NCBI GenBank assembly: GCA_028692035.1
Contig: JAQUYD010000006.1
Coordinates: forward strand, 55,557-119,556
DNA length: 64,000 nt
Source of the DNA: Oscillospiraceae bacterium
GTDB lineage: Bacteria; Bacillota; Clostridia; Oscillospirales; Ruminococcaceae
Reading direction: 5' to 3'
Shown: one piece after another, positions 1 to 8,127 of the stretch
How positions within the stretch are numbered: position 1 is the first letter of the stretch
Layout: each line of letters opens with the position of its first letter
Notes under the pieces: generated by a model
Seen by the model: only the letters and a program-made list of their open reading frames with translations
The model's database searches: none
Told to the model about the DNA's origin: nothing
Program-made: the position numbers and the translations under genes

Positions 1-2
1 GG

Positions 3-1214
3 GAAATCTCCATTCAGGGCGCCAAAAACAGTGTTTTGCCAATCCTGGCGGCGACAGTGCTGACAGCGGGCCGCTGTGCGATACATAATTGCCCTGCTCT
101 TTCCGACACGGCGCTGACCGTTCAGATTCTGCGGACGCTGGGCTGCCGTGTGGATTGGAGACAGGGGAGCGTTTTGGTAGATGCCTATGGGTTGTCCGAT
201 CCGGAATTGCCCGGCGTCTTGACGGGGAAGATGCGTTCGTCCATCGTGTTTCTGGGGCCGCTGCTGGCCCGTCATGGCCGCGCAAAAATCGCCTATCCGG
301 GCGGCTGCCGGCTGGGCCCGCGGCCCATTGACCTGCATTTGGAGGGCCTGCGCCAAATGGGGGCCGTCGTGCGGGAGGAAGAGCAATTTCTGACATGCCA
401 GGTGCCACAAGGGCTGCGGGGCGCCCGGATTGTTTTATCTTTTCCTAGTGTGGGCGCCACCGAAAATCTGATGATGGCAGCGGTTCTGGCAAAGGGGAAA
501 ACCACCCTGATCAACTGTGCCTGCGAGCCGGAGATTGTCGATCTGGCGGCGTTTTTAAACCGGTGCGGCGCAAAAATCAGCGGCGCGGGGGAAAATACGA
601 TCGAGATTGAAGGGGTGTCCGCGCTGCAGGGGTGTGAATATGCGGTTATCGGCGATCGTATCGCCGCCGCAACCTACCTGACGGCCGCCGCCATGACCGG
701 CGGAAAGGTACTGGTCACCGGGATCTGCCCAGATAGCCTCATGTCGATGCTGGCACTGCTACAAATGACCGGCAGCGAGGTCCGCTGGGAAGAAACATTC
801 TGTTATTTGGGCGGAAAAGAACGGCCAAAGGCCATACCACAGATCCGGACGATGCCCTACCCGGGATTCCCTACCGATGGGTTGCCTCTTTTTTTGTCAC
901 TGGCGGCAGTGGCGGATGGAACCGGCATTTTTGTGGAAAACATTTTTGAAAATCGCTATAGTAGCGTCCCGGGCTTGCAGCGGATGGGGGCAGCGATCCT
1001 GCAGGAGGGAAAGGTTGCGGTGGTCGAGGGGCGCGAATCCCTCCACGCGGCGGATGTCTGCGCTGAAGATCTACGCGGTGGCGCGGGGCTTGTACTGGCG
1101 GCAATGGCGGCCCAGGGCGTCAGCCGGATCGAAGGGATCGACTGGATTGACCGGGGGTATGAGCGGTTTTGTGAAAATTTGACGGCGCTAGGTGCGCGCG
1201 TTTTGAAAAAATAA
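3..1214 (+). CDS. murA: UDP-N-acetylglucosamine 1-carboxyvinyltransferase (5' end outside window)
   Basis: Transfers enolpyruvate from PEP to UDP-GlcNAc, the first committed step of peptidoglycan synthesis, in the cytoplasm. The frame is already open at base 3 and begins with the N-terminal EPSP-synthase-fold motif GAKNS, so the true start lies left of the window by perhaps 10-20 residues; a TTG at 36 is internal. The catalytic Cys is codon 306-308 in PGGCRLGPRP, which predicts fosfomycin sensitivity. About 403 residues are visible against roughly 420 for the family, ending in DRGYERF. It is followed after 16 nt by divIB and then ftsZ, the usual end of a clostridial division and cell-wall cluster. 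Confidence 0.95.
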   Translation, partial: EISIQGAKNSVLPILAATVLTAGRCAIHNCPALSDTALTVQILRTLGCRVDWRQGSVLVDAYGLSDPELPGVLTGKMRSSIVFLGPLLARHGRAKIAYPGGCRLGPRPIDLHLEGLRQMGAVVREEEQFLTCQVPQGLRGARIVLSFPSVGATENLMMAAVLAKGKTTLINCACEPEIVDLAAFLNRCGAKISGAGENTIEIEGVSALQGCEYAVIGDRIAAATYLTAAAMTGGKVLVTGICPDSLMSMLALLQMTGSEVRWEETFCYLGGKERPKAIPQIRTMPYPGFPTDGLPLFLSLAAVADGTGIFVENIFENRYSSVPGLQRMGAAILQEGKVAVVEGRESLHAADVCAEDLRGGAGLVLAAMAAQGVSRIEGIDWIDRGYERFCENLTALGARVLKK

Positions 1215-1230
1215 AAGGCGGGAAAGAAAA

Positions 1231-2184
1231 ATGAGCAGGAAGCAGAAACGAAGAAGTGATAAACGCGGCGCCCCCCATCACTATGGGAGAACGAACGAAC
1301 GCCCGGCTTCTGCGGCGGGAAAGAAACACCGACGGCGTAGAGGGAACAACGTCCTCTGGTATCTGCTGATTTTGGCTTTTATGGTGACGACTACAATCAT
1401 TCTGACCACCACTGTCTTTTTTAAAATTAAGACGATTACCGTTACCGGCAGCGAGCATTATGATGACCGGTCACTGATCATTTCGTCCGGCATTTTGCTG
1501 GAAGAGAATATGTTCCGGCTCAAGGATGGGCAGATCAAGGAGAAGCTGATCGAGGAGTACAGTTATATTGCCGCAGTAAAGATCCGGCGGCGCCTGCCGG
1601 ATACGATTATCCTGGAAATCACTGAGGCTGATCCGGCCGGCGCCATCGACGCCGGCGCAGGGTACACGCTGATTAGCGGAGAGGGGCGCGTGTTGGAATG
1701 TAACACACCGGTCCTGCCAGAGGAAATGCCTGTCGTCATGGGCTTTTCAGAAGAAACGCCGGCGCAGGGCAGCTATTTGGATGAAACGGATTCGGAGAAT
1801 GTCAAACGGATGCGGCTGGTTATGGATGCGGTGGAGAAAACTGGGTTTCTTTATTTTAATATCATCGATCTCTCGGATCCTTACAATTTGAAATTATACT
1901 ATCAGGATATTTTTGAAATTGTTTTAGGCACGGACACAAATTTGGAGTATAAACTCGAGCTGGTAACAGAGGTGATTGAGGCGCAAGATCTGGTCGCCAG
2001 CTTCCACGGGATCATCGACGCTTCTTACGACGGAGAGGTCTGGACCCGGCCGTCTGGCAGCGTGACGCCGCCGTCTTCCACCGGGCAGGGCGGCGGGGAT
2101 TCGCAAACAGACGCGCCTATCAGCGAATCTGCACCCGGAGAGGGCCAACAGCAGGATAGTGGGTCGTCGATACCGGAAAGCTAA
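1231..2184 (+). CDS. divIB: cell division protein FtsQ/DivIB
   Basis: Bitopic divisome protein that links the FtsL/DivIC complex to septal wall synthesis. The 317 residues show a basic Arg/Lys-rich cytoplasmic tail (1-45), one membrane segment (about 46-68), then a POTRA-type domain starting at KIKTITVTGSEHYDD, with the FtsQ beta domain to about residue 265. The last 50 residues are a low-complexity Gly/Ser/Gln/Pro tail, presumably disordered outside the cell. The ATG at 1231 lies 16 nt after the murA stop, so co-transcription with murA is likely. Sequence outside the POTRA region is poorly conserved in the family; the call rests on domain order and position before ftsZ. Confidence 0.88.
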   Translation: MSRKQKRRSDKRGAPHHYGRTNERPASAAGKKHRRRRGNNVLWYLLILAFMVTTTIILTTTVFFKIKTITVTGSEHYDDRSLIISSGILLEENMFRLKDGQIKEKLIEEYSYIAAVKIRRRLPDTIILEITEADPAGAIDAGAGYTLISGEGRVLECNTPVLPEEMPVVMGFSEETPAQGSYLDETDSENVKRMRLVMDAVEKTGFLYFNIIDLSDPYNLKLYYQDIFEIVLGTDTNLEYKLELVTEVIEAQDLVASFHGIIDASYDGEVWTRPSGSVTPPSSTGQGGGDSQTDAPISESAPGEGQQQDSGSSIPES

Positions 2185-2252
2185 AGAAAATATTGTAAAT
2201 TTCAGTGAAAAAGTCCGAAAAAACGGGCAGAATCAGTAGATTTACTATTGAA

Positions 2253-2281
2253 TTGAGACGAAAAAAATGGTACTCTAAAAT
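2253..2281 (+). promoter_or_regulatory. sigma-A promoter for ftsZ (predicted)
   Basis: TTGAGA at 2253-2258 and TAAAAT at 2276-2281 with a 17-nt spacer, in the 195-nt gap between divIB and ftsZ. A further TTGACA at 2306-2311 has no convincing -10 partner. It would give ftsZ its own transcript in addition to read-through from divIB. Confidence 0.5.
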
Positions 2282-2379
2282 GAGAAAGTTTGAATCTATT
2301 TTTTGTTGACATCAGCATCCGGAGCTGGCCGTTTACGGCTCCTGTTTGGGATAAAAGAAATTTTAGGAGGAAATAAAAA

Positions 2380-3495
2380 ATGCTCATGAATTTTGAAATT
2401 GACAACTACGTCGATAAAGGCGTTGCTATCAAAGTGGTCGGCGTCGGCGGCGGCGGCGGCAATGCGGTTAACCGGATGATTTCTTCCGGCATGCAGAGCG
2501 TAGAATTCATTTCTCTGAATACGGACAGCCAGGTTCTTTCCTCCTCAAATGCAACGCAAAAGATTCAGATTGGCATAAAATCCACCCGCGGCAAAGGCGC
2601 CGGCGGGCACCCGGAGATCGGCCAGAAAGCGGCGGAGGAAAGCCGGGAAGAAATTTCTTCGACCCTAAAAGGAACCGATATGCTATTTGTAGCCGCGGGG
2701 ATGGGCGGCGGCACCGGTACCGGCGCAGCGCCGGTCGTGGCACAGATCGCCAAGGAGATGGGGATCCTCACTGTCGGCATTGTGACAAAACCCTTTGCTT
2801 TTGAAGGCCGCCGGCGGATGGAACAGGCCGAGATGGGCATCCTTGCGCTGAGAGAACATGTGGACGCGTTGGTGGTTGTTCCCAACGAAAAACTTAAATA
2901 TTTGTCTGATACGAAGATTACACTGGTCAATGCGTTCGAGGTGGCGGACGATGTGCTGCGGCACGGCGTGCAAAGCATTTCGGACCTAATCAATATTCCG
3001 GGGCTCATCAACCTTGACTTTGCGGATGTCACCGCTGTGATGAAAGACGCGGGACAAGCCCACATGGGCGTGGGCCGCGCCTCCGGCAAGGACAAGGCTG
3101 CCGACGCGGCGGCGGCGGCGATTTCCAGCCCGCTGCTGGAAACTTCGATCAATGGGGCCAAGGGCGTGATTATCAACATTATCGCTTCACCGGATATCAG
3201 CTTAGAGGATGTGGATTTGGCCTCCAGCATGGTGCGGGACGTGGCGAATCCAGATGCGAACATCATCTGGGGCGCGGCGCTTGACCCGACCTTCAACGAC
3301 GAAATGCAGGTGACGGTTATCGCCACCGATTTTGAGGCGGAGGAGCCGTTTAAGCAGGAGGAAAAGCCGCAGGAAAACCCAATTGAAGAGAAGGATCCGG
3401 CTTCGGAAATCCTAAAAAGCCTGGGGATCAGCGACGGGGAAGAGAAACGGGAGATCGACGAGTTTGAAGAGATCCGTAAAATCTTTGACCGGTAA
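2380..3495 (+). CDS. ftsZ: cell division protein FtsZ
   Basis: Tubulin-like GTPase that polymerises into the cytokinetic ring. The glycine-rich start [14 protein letters not shown] (about residues 20-33) and the tubulin signature GGGTGTG (109-115) are intact, as are the T7-loop elements (NLDFADV). AGGAGG at 2365-2370 lies 9 nt before ATG 2380; a second in-frame ATG two codons later is less well spaced. Length 371 is normal. After the GTPase core (to about 318) comes an acidic linker. The last residues, [10 protein letters not shown], replace the usual FtsZ tail peptide of the type D-I-P-x-F-L-R, so docking to FtsA/SepF-type partners may differ. Confidence 0.97.
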   Translation: MLMNFEIDNYVDKGVAIKVVGVGGGGGNAVNRMISSGMQSVEFISLNTDSQVLSSSNATQKIQIGIKSTRGKGAGGHPEIGQKAAEESREEISSTLKGTDMLFVAAGMGGGTGTGAAPVVAQIAKEMGILTVGIVTKPFAFEGRRRMEQAEMGILALREHVDALVVVPNEKLKYLSDTKITLVNAFEVADDVLRHGVQSISDLINIPGLINLDFADVTAVMKDAGQAHMGVGRASGKDKAADAAAAAISSPLLETSINGAKGVIINIIASPDISLEDVDLASSMVRDVANPDANIIWGAALDPTFNDEMQVTVIATDFEAEEPFKQEEKPQENPIEEKDPASEILKSLGISDGEEKREIDEFEEIRKIFDR

Positions 3496-3510
3496 CAAGC
3501 GTGTTGCGTG

Positions 3511-3543
3511 CCGCGGAATACATGATGTGTTCCGCGGATTTTT
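3511..3543 (+). terminator. rho-independent terminator after ftsZ
   Basis: Stem CCGCGGAA (3511-3518) pairs perfectly with TTCCGCGG (3530-3537), followed by ATTTTT. It closes the murA-divIB-ftsZ unit. Confidence 0.8.
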
Positions 3544-3627
3544 GTTTCTGGAACCGGTATCCTGCAGGGCGGGCATACGGCGAAAAGAATGGGGAAAGAT
3601 AATCAAAAACGAAACCGGGGGAGACGG

Positions 3628-4863
3628 ATGAAACGAAAAAGAATTGCTGCACTATTGGCGGCGGCATTGTCCTGTTTGGGCCTTGCGGGCTGTACCGCAG
3701 GAGAAAGCGGCAGCCTTTCGTCAGTGGAGCAGGGTCCCTATGGGGATGGGGTATATGAAGCGCAGATGCCCGCATACGAAAACGGATGGCGGGAGTATGG
3801 GAAGATTACAGTGACCGACGGGTATATTACCGATGTGGAATACGACGCGTTGGACGAGGCGGGAAAGAAAAAAAGCCAGGATACGGCCTATCGGGACAGT
3901 ATGGCCACAGGGAATGCGGCTGGTGGTTTGCCCGCCACCTACCCGGAAAAGGCGTACAGCGCGCTCGTAGATGATTTTCGCGCCGCAGGGTATGACTCGG
4001 AGCAGGTGGAAGCGGTAGCCGGGGCCACGGTGTCCTCCGGGAATTTTAAAAAGGTCATGGCGGCTTTGATGGACTTTGTCCGGGCGGGAAATCCGGGGAG
4101 CATGACCCTGCCGTTGTACCAAGATGGCATTTATGAAGTGGAGATGCCGGCATATGACAACGGCTGGAAGGATTTTATCCAGGTTACGGTCACAAAAGGT
4201 GAAGTGGAGACGGTCCTGTTCGACGCCAAAAAGGAAAGCGGAGATTTAAAATCCGCCGACGAGGGCTACAAAAACAGCATGATCGCTGGAAATGCGGCCA
4301 ACGGCCTGCCGGAAACCTATCCGGCGGATTATGCCCAGCGGCTGGTGGAAAATTACAAGCAGGCGGGGTCGGTAGAAGAAATGGATGGCGTAGCCGGAGC
4401 CACGATTTCTACCCGCAATTTTAAAAAGCTATTAAAACACGCATTGGAAAAAGCAAAAGAGGGCGCTGCCACGATCAGCACCGCCCCGGTTTTTGAGGAT
4501 GGCAGCTACCGCGCGCAGCTCAGCGCGCCGGATGAGGGGTGGACTGAATTTGTGATTCTGACCATCCAGGACAATGCCATTACCCAAATTACCTTTGACG
4601 CCATGGACGAAACCGGCGCGTATAAATCCAAAGACGCCGATTATCAGGCGCAGATGGAGCAAAATGGGGCGGGCACCTATCCGGCAAAATTTTATCCGGA
4701 GATTATCCAGGAATTTATCAAAAAACAATACCTGCCAGATGATATGGAGACAGTTGCAGGTGCAACCCAGTCGACCAAAAACTTTAAAAGGCTGGTGATC
4801 GCCGCGCTGGAAAAGGCGTTGTACGGCGATCAGGAAATGGTAACGGTGGACGCGGCGGAATAG
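3628..4863 (+). CDS. lipoprotein with three tandem FMN-binding domains
   Basis: Start chosen at ATG 3628, preceded by GGGGGAGA, because a lipoprotein signal follows at once: basic n-region, hydrophobic core and lipobox LAGC with Cys22. The mature part holds three homologous FMN_bind units of about 120 residues (roughly 38-160, 160-287 and 288-405), each opening with a DG.Y.....P...GW pattern and closing with VAGAT. The presumed ApbE-type flavinylation threonines are T134, T259 and T380; only the second copy keeps the Asp that opens the consensus (DGVAGAT). By analogy with PplA of Listeria and RnfG/NqrC, a role in surface electron transfer is inferred. No apbE, ndh2 or menaquinone gene is nearby, and the gene stands alone between two terminators. 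Confidence 0.82.
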   Translation: MKRKRIAALLAAALSCLGLAGCTAGESGSLSSVEQGPYGDGVYEAQMPAYENGWREYGKITVTDGYITDVEYDALDEAGKKKSQDTAYRDSMATGNAAGGLPATYPEKAYSALVDDFRAAGYDSEQVEAVAGATVSSGNFKKVMAALMDFVRAGNPGSMTLPLYQDGIYEVEMPAYDNGWKDFIQVTVTKGEVETVLFDAKKESGDLKSADEGYKNSMIAGNAANGLPETYPADYAQRLVENYKQAGSVEEMDGVAGATISTRNFKKLLKHALEKAKEGAATISTAPVFEDGSYRAQLSAPDEGWTEFVILTIQDNAITQITFDAMDETGAYKSKDADYQAQMEQNGAGTYPAKFYPEIIQEFIKKQYLPDDMETVAGATQSTKNFKRLVIAALEKALYGDQEMVTVDAAE

Positions 4864-4911
4864 GAAATCAAAAAATGGAGGCTGGTTAAGCCTCATAAGA
4901 ACATGTACTGT

Positions 4912-4953
4912 AAAGCGGCGCGGCCTTGATCAATCAAGGCCGCGCCGCTTTTT
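4912..4953. terminator. strong bidirectional terminator
   Basis: Nineteen-bp perfect arms (4912-4930 and 4933-4951, rich in GCGGCGCGGCC) followed by Ts on the + strand and preceded by As. It serves the FMN lipoprotein and, on the other strand, can stop transcripts leaving the MATE gene. Confidence 0.88.
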
Positions 4954-5047
4954 GCCATTTGCGGCAAAAGAGACTTTTCTGCTTTTATGCCTGTGTCAAC
5001 GCGATGAGCGCCTGACCGATATCCGCGTTGATACAAACTGGAATTTA

Positions 5048-6436
5048 TTACTTCAATAGTTGCCCTGCTGGCAGCAATTCATTTTTCAACTTTGGAATTA
5101 TAACACTAAAAAACAAGATTGCGCTGAAAATTGCTCCAATGGCATCCGATATTGTTCCGGCCAAAAAGACGAAGGAAACATCGGCTATAAGTGGAATAAC
5201 AAAAATGCAAATGACATAAACAATTTTTCGGAAAACGGAAAGTGGAAATGCAAACCTCACTTTTCCCATAGCAGTCAGCCCATCCACAAGGGCATACTGC
5301 ACAGCCACACCGATCAGAGCCATCGTATACATCCGAAGGCTGGCGGAAGCCTGCAGGTTTAAGCTACTGTCCTGTAAAAACAGCCCGGTGAACAATTGCG
5401 GAAATACCTGTACGCCAATCCACAAAAATCCGATATAGGCTCCACAAAGTGCAAATACACCAATAAATGCTTGACGGATTTTTTTGTAATGGCCGGCTCC
5501 GTAGTGGTAACTGTAAATTGTACCGCAGCCGGACGTGATCCCCTGCGCAGGGCAGGAAACAATCGTCATAAAACTCTGCACTACCGTTGCGCAGGTGATC
5601 AGTTGGTCGCCCCGGCTGATCCCTCCATATTTTCGGAGTATCACATTCAGCAGAATAATGATCAGATTGTCGAGAAGCGTGATCAAAAAGGACATGGAGC
5701 CGATGGATAAAATGCGCTGACAGAGTTCCCGCTTCAACCTGCAAAATCGCAAACGTATCGGCATTTTAGGGCTGCGAAGTTGCCAAACCACATAGACGGC
5801 CATGCAGCACTGGGAAATAACGGTTGCAGCAGCGGCCCCGGCAATTCCCATATGAAAGACGAAAATCAACAGCGGGTCAAGAATAACATTTACCGCCGCT
5901 CCGATCACTACCGACAACATCCCCTGTTTTGAATACCCCTGTGCCAGAAGGAACTGGTTTAGCCCAACGCCACATAAAGAAGCCACTGTTCCGCAAATGT
6001 AAATCGTGAAGTAGGTATTGGTATAAGGGTACATAGTCTCACTGCACCCCAGCAGATAGAGCAGCGGCCGCCGCACCAAAAGCAAAACAACCGTAAGGAA
6101 AAGGGAAAGCCCTAAAAGCAGCAAGACCGCATTTCCCAAAACGGTATTTGCCCGTTTCTGGTCTTTCTGCCCCAGACTGATACTCATACTGGAAGCGCCC
6201 CCGATGCCCACCATATACGCGAAGGCGGTAACCGCTGTTAAAGCCGGGGCACAGATTCCGATACTTGCAAGGGCAGTTCCTCCGGTTTCCGGGATCTGCC
6301 CCACAAAAATGCGGTCAACAATGCTGTAGAGCATATTAAAAAACTGCCCGAGCATAGCAGGAACCCCCAAACGAATAATCAGGTGTTGTACAGAATTTCC
6401 TTCCAATAGTTCCTCGGTCGTATGATGTTTAGGCAT
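5048..6436 (-). CDS. MATE family efflux transporter
   Basis: Twelve-helix cation-coupled multidrug exporter of the MATE (DinF/NorM/MepA) family, 462 residues, the normal size. The N-terminal half carries the typical GVPAMLGQFFNMLYSIVDRIF helix pattern and the family's internal two-fold repeat is visible (NVILDPLLIF). The ATG at 6436 overlaps the TAA of the preceding small ORF as TAATG, so translation is probably coupled to remnants of a mobile element. The gene is AT-richer than the core genes around it, which fits acquisition with that element. Substrate unknown. A second, less similar MATE protein lies at 39.4 kb. Confidence 0.92.
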   Translation of the reverse strand: MPKHHTTEELLEGNSVQHLIIRLGVPAMLGQFFNMLYSIVDRIFVGQIPETGGTALASIGICAPALTAVTAFAYMVGIGGASSMSISLGQKDQKRANTVLGNAVLLLLGLSLFLTVVLLLVRRPLLYLLGCSETMYPYTNTYFTIYICGTVASLCGVGLNQFLLAQGYSKQGMLSVVIGAAVNVILDPLLIFVFHMGIAGAAAATVISQCCMAVYVVWQLRSPKMPIRLRFCRLKRELCQRILSIGSMSFLITLLDNLIIILLNVILRKYGGISRGDQLITCATVVQSFMTIVSCPAQGITSGCGTIYSYHYGAGHYKKIRQAFIGVFALCGAYIGFLWIGVQVFPQLFTGLFLQDSSLNLQASASLRMYTMALIGVAVQYALVDGLTAMGKVRFAFPLSVFRKIVYVICIFVIPLIADVSFVFLAGTISDAIGAIFSAILFFSVIIPKLKNELLPAGQLLK

Positions 6437-6579
6437 TACAGTACACCAAATCCGAAACGGGCGGGCAGCAAAAATGCGTACCTGCCCGTTTCATTCCTTT
6501 CCGTAGTGGTTCTTTCTTCCTGAATGGTATTGGAGTTCTGGTTATAGGCTTTCGCCACGCATTTCCATTCGCCATTCAT
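6436..6579 (-). CDS. small mobile-element ORF, 47 aa
   Basis: Reads MNGEWKCVAKAYNQNSNTIQ and continues to a TAA that overlaps the MATE start. It begins 2 nt after the stop of the next ORF upstream (6582-6791), giving a tightly packed run of tiny genes like those in conjugative elements. The composition and lack of a recognisable domain fit that origin; I do not recognise a function. It may be a truncated relic kept because it couples translation of the MATE gene. Confidence 0.4.
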   Translation of the reverse strand: MNGEWKCVAKAYNQNSNTIQEERTTTERNETGRYAFLLPARFGFGVL

Positions 6580-6581
6580 CT

Positions 6582-6791
6582 TCAGCAGAAGAGAACGTCT
6601 GCGAAGTCGATGCAGTTGCCCCAGCCTTCTTCCAGCACACGCACAACGGCCAGAGCTTCTTCTACCATCAGCACATCAACGCGGGTTTTGAAATTATCAC
6701 CACCTGGTACGGTGTCAACATTCTGGTAAAACTGCTCAATAGAGCCCATGCTCCACAGCCGTAAGCCGAAGGCTTTTATGGTATTGTCCAA
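6582..6791 (-). CDS. small mobile-element ORF, up to 69 aa
   Basis: The longest frame starts at TTG 6791, but an internal ATG at residue 15 (MGSIEQFYQN...) is the likelier start, because another frame, ending ...RLTAVEHGLY, stops just beyond that ATG, as in overlapping gene strings of integrative elements. The C-terminal half (VDVLMVEEALAVVRVLEEGW) looks like a genuine conserved small protein. Function not recognised. Together with the 47-aa ORF it marks a fragment of an integrative conjugative element to the right of the MATE gene. Confidence 0.4.
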   Translation of the reverse strand: MDNTIKAFGLRLWSMGSIEQFYQNVDTVPGGDNFKTRVDVLMVEEALAVVRVLEEGWGNCIDFADVLFC

Positions 6792-6831
6792 ACAGATCCG
6801 GAATCATCTGTCCATTTTTCTTCTGCTTTTT

Positions 6832-6874
6832 CTCTAATTTGTTATAAAGCGAAATGCTTTATAACAAATTAGAG
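6832..6874. repeat. 19-bp perfect inverted repeat over a gene end
   Basis: Arms 6832-6850 and 6856-6874 (each reading CTCTAATTTGTTATAAAGC outward in), 5-nt loop GAAAT. The right arm contains the stop codon of the flavodoxin-like gene; the left arm runs into the mobile-element ORFs. There is no T-run on either strand, so it is a poor terminator and may instead be a recombination or inversion scar. Confidence 0.6.
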
Positions 6875-7417
6875 ATTGTTTCCAAGTTCAAAGGCTTTTT
6901 GAATTTCGGGCTTTCCGGCGATGTCGCCCACATCACCGTTTCCTCCTGCAAGGACATGGCCCAGATTATTCCACTTCAGATGTTCCATCAGATGGTCATA
7001 ATAAAGCACAACATCCTCAAAGCCATATCCCTCTGCTGACATCAGCAGCGCTGATGATTTGTTGTGTCCACGGAGTAAATTGCCGTCACCCTCCTCCAGC
7101 GCAAACAGGCGGTCAATCGCTGTTCTGATCTGACCACTCATATTCCAGTAGTACAGCGGAGTCGCAAGAACAATCACATCACATTCCTTTACCGCCGGAT
7201 AAATCTGCATCATATCATCCTTTTGAACGCAAGGACATTCTCTGCTGCTGTGGCCGCCAAAGCATCCTTTACAGCCATGAATGTTCATACTGTCCAGAAA
7301 GAACTCCGTTACTGCGTTTCCCGCACTTTCTGCGCCCTTGGTAAAAGAATGTACCAGCGCAGATGTATTTCCATTTTTTCGTGGACTTCCATTCAAAATA
7401 ACTATATTTTTTCCCAT
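6869..7417 (-). CDS. flavodoxin-like NAD(P)H-dependent FMN oxidoreductase
   Basis: FMN-binding flavodoxin-fold protein of 182 residues. The phosphate-binding loop NGSPRKNGNTS lies at residues 9-19, and LYYWNMSGQI (near residue 98) is the isoalloxazine-binding region. The cysteine-rich stretch GCKGCFGGHSSRECPC (about residues 48-63) is of the kind seen in iron-sulfur flavoprotein relatives, so a cluster or redox cysteines are possible. It starts 11 nt after the flavin reductase gene on the same strand; the two probably form an operon from the promoter at 8055-8082 that is under HxlR control. Likely role: flavin-dependent reduction of quinones or electrophiles. Confidence 0.82.
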   Translation of the reverse strand: MGKNIVILNGSPRKNGNTSALVHSFTKGAESAGNAVTEFFLDSMNIHGCKGCFGGHSSRECPCVQKDDMMQIYPAVKECDVIVLATPLYYWNMSGQIRTAIDRLFALEEGDGNLLRGHNKSSALLMSAEGYGFEDVVLYYDHLMEHLKWNNLGHVLAGGNGDVGDIAGKPEIQKAFELGNNL

Positions 7418-7428
7418 ATATACCTCGC

Positions 7429-7962
7429 TTATTTCTTCATCAAGTCAGCGCCGCTTTTCCATGCCTGCCCAACTTTTTCGCCAATGGCAAAATAGCCATG
7501 CTGCATCTGGTCGAAAGCAAACGCATGAATTTTTGCTGCGTCAATTTTGCCTGCATCATCCAATACTTTTTCATCTGCAATTACATTGATGATTTTCCCA
7601 AGGACGCGCAGACCATAAGGCTGGTTCTGCATTTCCACTACTTCGCACTCTAACGTAATCGGGTATTCTGTAATAACCGGAGCATCCACACGTTCACTCT
7701 TCACTGCATGAAGTCCTGTCCGTTCAAATTTATCCGCCATCTTGTTTGAAGTAGCAATGCCGAGGAAATCGGATTCTCTCAGCGTATCCACTCCTGGAAC
7801 AGCAAGTGTAAACGCTTTTCTTGCTTCAATGTTTTCAACTGTCTTATGTTCGGCTTCCAGATTCAGTGCGACCATGTTCTCAGCACAGATTCCACCCCAT
7901 GCCATCATCATAACATCGACCGTTTCATCCTCGTTATAAGTTCCAATCATATAGGTCGGCAT
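7429..7962 (-). CDS. flavin reductase family protein (natural start out of frame)
   Basis: FMN-binding split-barrel protein (flavoredoxin/flavin reductase type) with the core IGTYNEDETVDVMMMAWGG and a C-terminal helix pair. The longest legal frame starts at ATG 7962 and gives 177 residues, but family members normally have about a dozen residues before this point. Those residues (FSVQPYLFP) are readable in the same frame up to 7989. A well-placed ATG at 8000 with an AAGGAG site leads straight into an A8 tract (7990-7997) and is out of frame; one more or two fewer As would restore it. Either the strain uses 7962, the tract is slippery, or the read has an indel. Confidence 0.8.
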   Translation of the reverse strand: MPTYMIGTYNEDETVDVMMMAWGGICAENMVALNLEAEHKTVENIEARKAFTLAVPGVDTLRESDFLGIATSNKMADKFERTGLHAVKSERVDAPVITEYPITLECEVVEMQNQPYGLRVLGKIINVIADEKVLDDAGKIDAAKIHAFAFDQMQHGYFAIGEKVGQAWKSGADLMKK

Positions 7963-7989
7963 CGGAAACAGGTACGGCTGTACGCTAAA

Positions 7990-7997
7990 TTTTTTTT
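7990..7997 (-). other. A8 tract at the start of the flavin reductase gene
   Basis: Eight As on the coding (minus) strand directly follow ATG 8000. Nine As would join this start to the downstream frame as M-K-K-K-F-S-V; eight do not. See the flavin reductase entry. Confidence 0.7.
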
Positions 7998-8027
7998 CAT
8001 AATTTTTCTCCTTTTCTTTTTCACAAT

Positions 8028-8056
8028 TTGACTTTTATTGCCTATGACATTATAAT
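8028..8056 (+). promoter_or_regulatory. sigma-A promoter for the HxlR gene
   Basis: TTGACT (8028-8033), 17-nt spacer, TATAAT (8051-8056). Transcription would start near 8063, leaving a leader of about 65 nt that contains the HxlR operator candidate. Confidence 0.75.
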
Positions 8057-8082
8057 CATAGCAAGAATAAAACTTTTTTCAA
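8055..8082 (-). promoter_or_regulatory. sigma-A promoter for the flavin reductase operon
   Basis: On the minus strand TTGAAA (8082-8077), 16-nt spacer, TATGAT (8060-8055). Its -10 overlaps the -10 of the divergent HxlR promoter, and its -35 abuts the AAGTACGCAC element, so one bound repressor could control both directions. Confidence 0.65.
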
Positions 8083-8107
8083 GTACGCACATTCAAGTGC
8101 GATACTT
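8081..8107. promoter_or_regulatory. candidate HxlR operator (inverted repeat)
   Basis: AAGTACGCAC (8081-8090) is answered by GTGCGATACTT (8097-8107), an inverted repeat with a single inserted A. The same 10-mer AAGTACGCAC recurs at 9360-9369, at the -35 of the PNPOx gene. Position and recurrence point to the adjacent HxlR protein as the ligand; this is inference. Confidence 0.55.
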
Positions 8108-8127
8108 ACTTAAAGGAGAGTGTGAAA

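Noticed and set aside
2306..2311. TTGACA upstream of ftsZ as a second promoter
   Set aside because: No acceptable -10 at 16-18 nt; the TTGAGA/TAAAAT pair at 2253-2281 is better.
2565..3326. A 253-codon minus-strand frame inside ftsZ
   Set aside because: A shadow of the high-GC ftsZ reading frame; Ser/Ala-rich with no domain.
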